Below are positions 1-4,787 of a stretch of DNA of 9,597 nucleotides, piece by piece (the first letter of the stretch is position 1; the number at the start of each line of letters is the position of its first letter). The position numbers and the translations under genes were made by a program. The stretch comes from AC-50 sp035640455 (lineage in GTDB: Bacteria; Actinomycetota; Thermoleophilia; Gaiellales; Gaiellaceae). The DNA lies in the NCBI GenBank assembly GCA_035640455.1, contig DASQWB010000105.1:1-9597 (forward strand), written 5' to 3'. The notes below the pieces were generated by a model. That model was not told the DNA's origin and did no database searches. It saw nothing but the letters and a program-made list of their open reading frames with translations.

Positions 1-124
1 CCTCGAGGGCTCGCTCGGCCTCGCGGCGGAAGTTCGCTTCGTCGCCAGGGAAGCGCTCGGCCGCCTGCGCCAAGACGGCGGCGAGGCGTCCTGCCTGGTC
101 GACGAACCTACGCTCTCGGGTCAA
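1..124 (-). CDS. Start of an unrecognised protein, cut by the left window edge
   Basis: On the minus strand an uninterrupted reading frame runs from a TTG at 124-122 to the window edge and beyond. The 41 visible residues begin MTRERRFVDQAG and are charged and helix-forming, with no motif I can assign. The start is well constrained: an in-frame TGA lies at 136-134 and TTG 124 is the only usable start after it. The TTG overlaps the stop of the preceding small gene (121-342) in a TTGA, a 4-nt overlap typical of translational coupling, so the two genes form an operon running leftward out of the window. Codon choice is G/C-rich at third positions, as expected for a real gene here. Function cannot be judged from this fragment; the rest of the gene lies outside. 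Confidence 0.6.
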   Translation of the reverse strand, partial: MTRERRFVDQAGRLAAVLAQAAERFPGDEANFRREAERALE

Positions 125-342
125 GCAGCTTCGTCACGCAGCTCGACCTCGCCTCGCCACCAGCGCTGGAGAAGCCCTCTTCGGGCGGCAGCCTCCGAGC
201 CATACCCGAGAACAAGGCCGAAGGCGTCAGTCTCGTCGATCCGGAACTCAGCTGCGAGGCGTCCACCGGCGGACCGCGTCTCGCGGTAGGGATCGAGATC
301 GAGATCGACCTCGGGCGCCTGGTCGAAGAGCCGCGACTGCAT
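121..342 (-). CDS. Small acidic protein of unknown function (73 aa)
   Basis: A 73-residue frame starts at ATG 342-340 and ends at TGA 123-121. The protein is rich in Asp, Glu and Arg, has a WW pair near its C-terminus (about residues 63-64) and no membrane segment or recognisable motif. The same frame stays open further upstream, but that extension is antisense to the HARE-HTH gene and looks like its shadow, so I start at ATG 342. No Shine-Dalgarno precedes this ATG. Instead TAAGCT, a TANNNT -10-like box, ends 7 nt before it, suggesting a leaderless transcript. Its stop overlaps the start of the next leftward gene. It may be a partner protein or specificity factor for that gene, but this is only inference from the overlap. 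Confidence 0.55.
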   Translation of the reverse strand: MQSRLFDQAPEVDLDLDPYRETRSAGGRLAAEFRIDETDAFGLVLGYGSEAAARRGLLQRWWRGEVELRDEAA

Positions 343-349
343 GACGGCG

Positions 350-355
350 AGCTTA
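350..355 (-). promoter_or_regulatory. Candidate leaderless -10 box for the small gene at 342
   Basis: TAAGCT on the minus strand fits TANNNT and ends 7 nt before ATG 342. Together with the missing Shine-Dalgarno, this is the arrangement of actinobacterial leaderless promoters. No convincing -35 element is visible. Confidence 0.35.
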
Positions 356-432
356 GGAGGGCGATCGGACGGAGCCCGTTCGCGTCGGCCACGGACGTCA
401 ATTGCACCCGTAGGTACATCCGATGGGCTCCG

Positions 433-438
433 TACCCT
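433..438 (+). promoter_or_regulatory. Candidate leaderless -10 box for the HARE-HTH gene
   Basis: TACCCT fits TANNNT and ends 6 nt before ATG 445, which has no Shine-Dalgarno. A TSS at or next to the ATG would follow. The 9-mer CGTAGGTAC at 409-417 would then sit in the -35 region. The same 9-mer recurs upstream of the Pycsar operon at 960-968. Confidence 0.35.
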
Positions 439-444
439 CGCCGT

Positions 445-897
445 ATGCACGCGCCCAAGCCGCTCTCCGAGAACTTCGTCGAAGCCGCGAAGGCCGAGCG
501 CGAGAAGCTCGCGGCGCGCCTCACAGAAACGAAAGAGAGGGTCGAGCACTTTGAGACCCTCGCCGCCGAGGCGCGGCAGGAGGCGGAGTCGCTCGTCCGC
601 TCCATGCGAGACATTGAAGAGATGCTCGGTATCTCCTCGCAGATCGCGATCTACGAAATCGATGAGGAGCTTCGCGGCCAGCGCTTGCGCGAGGTCGCGC
701 TCGACGTCTTGCGCGACCGAGCTGGAGACGGCGAGCCCATCCATTACCGTGCCTGGTTTGACGCTCTCGTGGAGGCGGGCTACCGCGTCACCGGGAAGGA
801 TCCGCTCGCGACCTTCCTCACTCACGTCTCGCGGATCGACCGAGTAGAGCCCGTCGGTCGCAGAAGCGGCCTGTACCGCCTTCGACTCGCCGCGTAG
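445..897 (+). CDS. Coiled-coil protein with C-terminal HARE-HTH-like winged helix
   Basis: This 150-aa protein has two parts. Residues about 11-60 are a charged amphipathic helix (repeated Glu/Lys/Ala with hydrophobic spacing) likely to form a coiled coil and dimer. Residues about 79-147 resemble the HARE-HTH winged helix: helix RLREVALDVLRD, then a short turn with PIHYRAWFDALVEAGY, a GKDPLATFLTHVSR recognition-helix region, and a terminal GRRSGLYRL wing. HARE-HTH domains occur in restriction endonucleases and chromatin proteins and are thought to read DNA, possibly its modification state. The gene diverges from the leftward pair and precedes the Pycsar operon by 129 bp on the same strand. 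It has no Shine-Dalgarno and may be leaderless. It could be a regulator or a DNA-sensing accessory of the island; neither is shown by the sequence. No nuclease or other catalytic motif is present. Confidence 0.75.
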   Translation: MHAPKPLSENFVEAAKAEREKLAARLTETKERVEHFETLAAEARQEAESLVRSMRDIEEMLGISSQIAIYEIDEELRGQRLREVALDVLRDRAGDGEPIHYRAWFDALVEAGYRVTGKDPLATFLTHVSRIDRVEPVGRRSGLYRLRLAA

Positions 898-950
898 GAG
901 GAGCGGGCACGCCTTCCCGTCCGACCAGGTTCCTATCTTTGGTCAGAGCC

Positions 951-977
951 GTACTACGTCGTAGGTACGCGACTACG
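951..977. promoter_or_regulatory. Inverted-repeat cluster upstream of the Pycsar operon (possible operator)
   Basis: CTACG (954-958) and CGTAG (960-964) form an 11-nt palindrome around T959, flanked by GTAC on both sides (951-954 and 965-968). A further CTACG lies at 973-977. The 9-mer CGTAGGTAC (960-968) also occurs at 409-417, just before the HARE-HTH gene. A weak promoter could overlap it: TTGGTC at 939-944, a 17-nt spacer, and TAGGTA at 962-967. An operator for a dimeric regulator controlling both units is an inference. Confidence 0.3.
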
Positions 978-1012
978 CCCATGCCTTTCGCCGCAGCTAC
1001 GGAAGATCGTCC

Positions 1013-1019
1013 AGGGAGG
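1013..1019 (+). promoter_or_regulatory. Strong ribosome binding site that sets the first cyclase start
   Basis: AGGGAGG lies 1 nt before GTG 1021, 7 nt before GTG 1027 and 13 nt before GTG 1033, all in the same frame. The 7-nt spacing favours GTG 1027 as the true start. Confidence 0.7.
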
Positions 1020-1026
1020 TGTGGTT

Positions 1027-1857
1027 GTGCAGGTGAGCCAGCTGCTCAGTGAGGCCGGGGATCGTGCCCGTTACGAGCTCAAGACGCCGGTCGAGATCGT
1101 CGAGCCCCAGGAGTTCCCTGAGCCGGAGGAGATGTACGTCGACGCTCGCAAGTGGATGAAGATCGAGAACGTTGTCGCGGTCGTGATCGACCTGAAAGGG
1201 TCGACGGCCCTCGACTACAAGGGCAAGCACGCGAACACGAGCGCGCGTCTCTACGAGGCAGTTACGGGCTGCGGTGTCAAGCTCGCCAACCAGTTCGAGC
1301 CGCAGTTCGTCGACATCCAGGGCGACGGCTTCTTCGCCCTCTTCCACGGAGAGCGCGCCTATGAGCGCGCCCTTTGCGCGGCCGTCACCTTGAAGACCTT
1401 CAGCTCCCGTGACCTCGTTCCCGCGATCGAGGAGACGATGAGCGACCGCTTCCCGAGGACCGGCCTGAAGGTCGGACTAGCGGCCAGCACGCTGACGGTC
1501 AAGCGCGTCGGGACGCGCAAGACAAACGAGCCGGTCTGGGCGGGGAAGGCGGTCAACTGGGCGACGAAGTGCGCGCAGCGCGCCGACGCACATGAGCTGA
1601 TCGCAACGAGCAAGGTGTTCAACCGCTTCGCCGAGAACGACTATGTCACCCACTCGTGCGGCTGCGTCGATGGCGAGCCGCGCGGCAGTATCAGCTACCT
1701 CTGGACGGAGACGCAGGTCGAGGCCCTTGGCGAGGGCAACGTCGACTGCAAGCTTCTGAAGACTGCATGGTGCGAGAACTGCGGCGACGAGTTCTGCCAG
1801 GCGATTCTCGACGGTAAGACCAAGCGGGATGAGGTTGTGAGGCTGGCTGCCGCGTGA
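1027..1857 (+). CDS. pycC: Pycsar-type class III pyrimidine nucleotide cyclase, first copy
   Basis: Predicted to convert CTP or UTP to the 3',5'-cyclic nucleotide that activates the neighbouring membrane effector. Numbering from GTG 1027 (276 aa): the cyclase fold covers about residues 48-200. The first metal-binding Asp is D55 in VVIDLKGST and the second is D100 in IQGDGFFALF. The catalytic Asn is N177, with Lys at 181 where purine cyclases have Arg. At the two positions that select a purine base (Lys and Asp in mammalian adenylyl cyclase) motif alignment gives D96 and V170, so an ordinary cAMP or cGMP cyclase is unlikely. The tail contains six Cys (211, 213, 241, 249, 252, 257), a possible zinc site absent from the second cyclase. 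The stop overlaps the effector start in GTGA, implying translational coupling. Whether the product is cCMP or cUMP cannot be read from sequence. Confidence 0.85.
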   Translation: MQVSQLLSEAGDRARYELKTPVEIVEPQEFPEPEEMYVDARKWMKIENVVAVVIDLKGSTALDYKGKHANTSARLYEAVTGCGVKLANQFEPQFVDIQGDGFFALFHGERAYERALCAAVTLKTFSSRDLVPAIEETMSDRFPRTGLKVGLAASTLTVKRVGTRKTNEPVWAGKAVNWATKCAQRADAHELIATSKVFNRFAENDYVTHSCGCVDGEPRGSISYLWTETQVEALGEGNVDCKLLKTAWCENCGDEFCQAILDGKTKRDEVVRLAAA

Positions 1858-2414
1858 GCACCGGCGAGGTTCGAAAGCACGGCTCCGGGAGCGCCGACGA
1901 CGCGGCTCCTACCCAGGGCCAGATCGAGGTACTCGAACGAACCGTCGAGCGCTTCGCCGGCTGGGTGCAGTTCGGCGACGCCAAAGCTGCTGGCGTATTG
2001 CTGCTTCTCGGGATCGGGCTCGCGGATCTGCTGACACATGCGGATCCGCTCCTTCACGCCCATCGTCTCCGCTCCGACTGGGGCGACGTCGCGACCTTCA
2101 CGTTTCTCGCGGCCCTTGCCCTGGCCGTCCTCGTGGTGATCGAGGTCTCTCGCGCGCTGTTTCCGCGCGTGAAGGCGACCACACACTCCGCCTTCTTCTT
2201 CGGCTCGGCTTCCACGTATCCGACCGGCTCCGCATACACCGCATCGTTTCTCGGCCTGAGGGCCAAGGACATCGCTGAGCAGTTAGGCGAGCAGGCGTGG
2301 GAGCTCGCACGCATCGCGAACCGAAAGTTCGAGCGCACCCGTCACGCGTACTGGCTCGTGCTTGCGTTCCTAACCGCCTGGGCGGTGGCGCGTTCCGCAA
2401 TGGCGATGGCGTAA
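1854..2414 (+). CDS. pycTM: Pycsar effector, three-helix membrane protein (PycTM, DUF5706 type)
   Basis: This 186-aa protein begins with a polar segment and an amphipathic helix leading to FGDAKAAGVLLLLGIG, the Asp-Ala-Lys-Ala entry into the first membrane helix that is characteristic of DUF5706 Pycsar effectors. Membrane helices are predicted at about residues 46-62, 78-103 and 165-183. Between the second and third lies a soluble part of about 60 residues (FFFGS motif near 114-118, then a helical stretch near 135-163) likely to contact the cyclic nucleotide or to oligomerise. In characterised Pycsar systems such effectors respond to cCMP or cUMP and disrupt the inner membrane. The GTG start is inside the upstream stop (GTGA), and the second cyclase starts 3 nt after this stop, so the effector sits between two cyclases in one coupled unit. 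Other small membrane proteins are possible, but position and motif fit PycTM. Confidence 0.8.
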   Translation: MSTGEVRKHGSGSADDAAPTQGQIEVLERTVERFAGWVQFGDAKAAGVLLLLGIGLADLLTHADPLLHAHRLRSDWGDVATFTFLAALALAVLVVIEVSRALFPRVKATTHSAFFFGSASTYPTGSAYTASFLGLRAKDIAEQLGEQAWELARIANRKFERTRHAYWLVLAFLTAWAVARSAMAMA

Positions 2415-2417
2415 CCG

Positions 2418-3140
2418 ATGAGCCTTCTTGAAGAGGTGACGGCCGACGTCGACAACTACCTCGCCGGCACGTACGAGGTCACGAAACCGCAGGATGTCCC
2501 GGATAACGATGAAGTGCCCCTTGGAAAGAAGGCGATGGAGTTCGAGGCTACGGCGCTTTTCGTGGACGTTCGCCAGTCGACCGACATCACGGACTCCTTC
2601 AGACGACAGACGGCCGCGAAGATGATGAAGGCGTACTTCTCCGGTGCCGTTCGCATCATCAACCGCAACGGGGGCGCCGTACGGAGCTTCAATGGTGACG
2701 GCATGCTTGCGTTCTTCATGGGGGACACCCGCACGTCGCCTGCGGTGAAGTCAGCGATGCAGATCGACTGGTTCGTAACGGAACTCCTCCGCCCCAAGTT
2801 CGAGAAGTACTTCGATAACAACAAGTCCGCGCTCGGCAAGGCGCTCAACTTCGAAGTGGGCTGCGGGATCGACGACGGATGGATCTATGCTGTAAAGGTC
2901 GGCATAAAGGGTACGAACGATGTCGCCTGGGTCGGTCGGGCGACGAATACGGCGGCCAAACTCTCGAATGTCGGGTCCGGGACGGGAAACATCTACATCA
3001 CCGGAATTGCATACGACCGGCTGCACGACTGGGCGAAGCTATCGAAGGGCGTGAACATGTGGTCAGACATGAGTTTCATGGACATCGGCGGCACGAACCG
3101 TGGTGTCCGGTCGACCACGTACCACTGGTCGCTCGGTTAG
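2418..3140 (+). CDS. pycC: Pycsar-type class III pyrimidine nucleotide cyclase, second divergent copy
   Basis: A 240-aa cyclase with the same architecture as the first: a short N-terminal segment with PQDVP (the first has PQEFP), then the catalytic domain. The metal-binding Asp residues are D50 (ALFVDVRQST) and D94 (SFNGDGMLAFF). The catalytic Asn is N177, again followed by Lys at 181. The purine-selector positions align to S90 and A170, different from D96 and V170 in the first cyclase. Apart from motifs the two proteins are clearly diverged, and this one ends soon after the fold with no Cys cluster. It begins 3 nt after the effector stop without a clear Shine-Dalgarno, so its translation probably depends on the upstream gene. 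All catalytic residues are present, so it does not look like a degenerate duplicate. It may make a different cyclic nucleotide or pair with the first cyclase as a heterodimer; both are inference. Confidence 0.85.
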   Translation: MSLLEEVTADVDNYLAGTYEVTKPQDVPDNDEVPLGKKAMEFEATALFVDVRQSTDITDSFRRQTAAKMMKAYFSGAVRIINRNGGAVRSFNGDGMLAFFMGDTRTSPAVKSAMQIDWFVTELLRPKFEKYFDNNKSALGKALNFEVGCGIDDGWIYAVKVGIKGTNDVAWVGRATNTAAKLSNVGSGTGNIYITGIAYDRLHDWAKLSKGVNMWSDMSFMDIGGTNRGVRSTTYHWSLG

Positions 3141-3177
3141 GTCGTATAGCGGGCTCCGCAAGCGCGGCGCGCTCTCG

Positions 3178-3981
3178 TCACCAGACGTCGAAGACATCCG
3201 GCGTCTCAGGCTTCTCGGCTGCTGGTCCCCAGTCCTCAAGGCCACTTGCGAGCGCCGGCGAAGCCTCTCCAATCCGCCCGAGAGTCCTCGCTGCTGATCC
3301 GATTGGGTCTTCCGGGAATGTGTTGTCCCATTCGGGTGCGAGGAACTGCGGCTCGAGGCCGGCTTCGTGAAACAGTTGAATGATCTTGGGAGGGAGCTTC
3401 TCCCAATAGGGCGTATCGATCAGCGTCCGACCTCTGGGGCCCAAGAACTGCTCGCGGGCGTCGCGGCGAAGTCGGCTGTCAGCTTCGAGCGTTCGGGCAA
3501 GCGGAAGGTCCCACTCCGCCGTGCGGAGTAGCGATGCTGAGGCTCGGTGTGCATAAGCGTGCGCTTCCGCCACGCGGTCCGCGACGACATCGCGGACGCT
3601 GAGCTCCTCGGCCGTCTGCGAGCGCTCAACCGCCCGAACGAAAGCTGCCAAGTACGCGGCGCTGTGGACCGCTTCGTCGGCGAACCTTGCCGTTTGCCGC
3701 TCGAGCGGAGACTCGCCGAGCGTCTCGATCGCAAGTCTTCTGCGTTTCGACCGCGTCGGCGTGCGGAAATCCCGGCGTGGCGGGTCCTCAGCAGCGTGCC
3801 CGGCCTCGACCCCGAGGTAGCCGAGCGCAGTCGCAATCGCTCCACTGCTCGCGCAGCCCGCGACCGCGTGGGGAACAGCGCTGAGGATCTCCGCAAGCAC
3901 CCCGAACTGCGCCGCGCCTAGAAGGAACACGCGCTGGGCCCTCCTCGCCGCACGCTTGGTCGCGTAGTGGATGAACGCCAT
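3178..3981 (-). CDS. Unrecognised 267-aa protein, convergent with the Pycsar operon
   Basis: The frame runs from ATG 3981-3979 to TGA 3180-3178, ending 37 bp from the second cyclase stop, tail to tail. Residues 1-17 are basic (KRAARRAQR). Residues about 18-62 are hydrophobic and Ala/Gly-rich and could form one membrane helix or a hairpin. There follows a basic stretch (about 69-82), a helical middle with many Ala and Arg, and a C-terminal part with PYWEKLPPKIIQLFHEAG near 191-208 and an acidic, Pro-rich tail. I recognise no family. No Shine-Dalgarno precedes the ATG, but TAGCGT ends 6 nt upstream, suggesting a leaderless mRNA. Position next to a Pycsar operon makes a defence-related role possible, but nothing in the protein shows one. 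The short gap to the operon contains no convincing terminator. Confidence 0.65.
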   Translation of the reverse strand: MAFIHYATKRAARRAQRVFLLGAAQFGVLAEILSAVPHAVAGCASSGAIATALGYLGVEAGHAAEDPPRRDFRTPTRSKRRRLAIETLGESPLERQTARFADEAVHSAAYLAAFVRAVERSQTAEELSVRDVVADRVAEAHAYAHRASASLLRTAEWDLPLARTLEADSRLRRDAREQFLGPRGRTLIDTPYWEKLPPKIIQLFHEAGLEPQFLAPEWDNTFPEDPIGSAARTLGRIGEASPALASGLEDWGPAAEKPETPDVFDVW

Positions 3982-3987
3982 GGCGAG

Positions 3988-3993
3988 ACGCTA
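3988..3993 (-). promoter_or_regulatory. Candidate leaderless -10 box for the 267-aa gene
   Basis: TAGCGT on the minus strand fits TANNNT and ends 6 nt before ATG 3981. No Shine-Dalgarno is present. No clear -35 element was found at the expected spacing. Confidence 0.35.
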
Positions 3994-4103
3994 ACGAGGC
4001 CAGCGGCCATTCCTTGACGCGCTGCTTTACTCGGAGCTCGATGCTGGCGACCCGCTCTCTGCGCGGAAGGGTCTTCCTCACTGGTCGCGTCTGACGCCCG
4101 CCG

Positions 4104-4109
4104 CATACT
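4104..4109 (+). promoter_or_regulatory. Candidate leaderless -10 box for the small nuclease-like gene
   Basis: CATACT matches TATAAT at four of six positions and ends 7 nt before ATG 4117. The gene lacks a Shine-Dalgarno. It is the weakest of the four similar boxes in the window because the first base is C. Confidence 0.3.
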
Positions 4110-4116
4110 CGCGTCG

Positions 4117-4611
4117 ATGACGCAGGAGATCAGCGCGAGCCGACTTGGCAAGGCAGTCGAGTACCTGGTCGCCGCCAGCTGCGTGCTCGCGAGCGACGGC
4201 AAGCTGAACGTCTCGACGTCGATGGTGGACGATGAGGGAGTCGACCTCGTCTTCCACCGGAGCGACCACGTCGCGACGCTCGCCGTCCAGGTGAAATCAC
4301 GCAGCCTCGGCACAGTGACGCTGTCTCAGTACGAGCGCTTCCTCGCGAACGTCCGCTCCGAGACGTTCCGGCCGCGGCCGAGCCTGTACGTGCTCTTCGT
4401 TGCGGCTGACGTCCCGGGCGGGACGTTCGACCTCGCATGGCTCGTGCCGTCGGAAGTCCTCGCAGCTCGAGCCCGGCCGAACGCGCGCGGCCGGCTCCGC
4501 TTCAGCGCCTCGCCGAAGGCCAACAGCGCCGACCAGTGGCGCGAGTACCGCGTGAGCAGAGCCGAGCTGCCACAACGGATCCTCAGCGTGCTGGACTCGC
4601 TCGAGCGGTAA
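4117..4611 (+). CDS. Small PD-(D/E)XK nuclease-like protein
   Basis: This 164-aa protein carries the core of the restriction-endonuclease-like fold. Helix GKAVEYLVAASCVLA holds E15. Strand DDEGVDLVF holds D43. AVQVKSRS supplies Q58 and K60, the (Q/E)-x-K half of the active site. The order E, D, QxK and the spacing match stand-alone PD-(D/E)XK proteins of the kind that start with a G-x-x-x-E helix and end with QVKS or QVKT, some of which are found in defence islands. The second half (about 65-164) has a strand LYVLFVAADV and a C-terminal helix, but no added domain. Substrate (DNA or RNA, foreign or self) is unknown, and no methyltransferase is next to it, so a classic restriction pair is not supported. 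The gene stands between the unrecognised minus-strand gene and a tRNA scar. Confidence 0.7.
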   Translation: MTQEISASRLGKAVEYLVAASCVLASDGKLNVSTSMVDDEGVDLVFHRSDHVATLAVQVKSRSLGTVTLSQYERFLANVRSETFRPRPSLYVLFVAADVPGGTFDLAWLVPSEVLAARARPNARGRLRFSASPKANSADQWREYRVSRAELPQRILSVLDSLER

Positions 4612-4672
4612 CGGCCCGCCGCTGTCGGCCGCGATAGCGCCGCCGTCACGCGCGGATCTCGATGCGGTGTCC

Positions 4673-4700
4673 TTCGCGGGTTCGAGTCCCGTCGCTCCCG
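4673..4700 (+). other. 3' end of a tRNA gene (Asp-like), candidate attachment-site scar
   Basis: GCGGG (4676-4680), loop TTCGAGT (4681-4687) and CCCGT (4688-4692) form a complete T-arm with five paired bases (one G-U). CGCTCCC (4693-4699) and G4700 follow as the 3' acceptor strand and discriminator base. A G discriminator and this T-arm fit tRNA-Asp best; Ser, Asn or Gln remain possible. No matching GGGAGCG acceptor strand, D-arm or anticodon arm precedes it, so only the 3' end is present. Tyrosine integrases commonly target tRNA 3' ends, leaving such copies at island edges. No integrase gene or second copy is in the window. The fragment lies before the chosen start of the large gene. Confidence 0.65.
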
Positions 4701-4787
4701 CTCTTTACACCTCGCTATCGCGCCCGTAGGCCGAACAGCGACGAATGGTCTTACGGCGAGCGTGTGCAGAAGCGGAGAGTGTGCCCT

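Noticed and set aside
343..825. Minus-strand frame extending the 73-aa gene upstream to 825
   Set aside because: It is antisense to the HARE-HTH gene, whose product has clear domain structure; only the part from ATG 342 looks coded on its own.
923..944. GACCAGG/TTTGGTC hairpin as terminator of the HARE-HTH gene
   Set aside because: Stem needs two G-U pairs and no T-run follows; too weak to call.
1027..3140. Ordinary housekeeping adenylate or guanylate cyclases
   Set aside because: The purine-selecting residues are missing in both, there are no sensor domains, and a DUF5706-like membrane effector lies between them.
4117..4611. Restriction-modification pair
   Set aside because: The nuclease-like protein has no methyltransferase next to it anywhere in the window.
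4612..4700. A complete tRNA gene
   Set aside because: Only the T-arm and 3' acceptor strand are present. A GTCAC at 4645-4649 recalls an Asp anticodon loop, but its flanks do not pair and the distance to the T-arm is too long.
4662..4787. N-terminal extension of the large protein from ATG 4662
   Set aside because: It would translate the tRNA scar, gives a low-quality Arg/Pro-rich stretch, and lacks a ribosome binding site.
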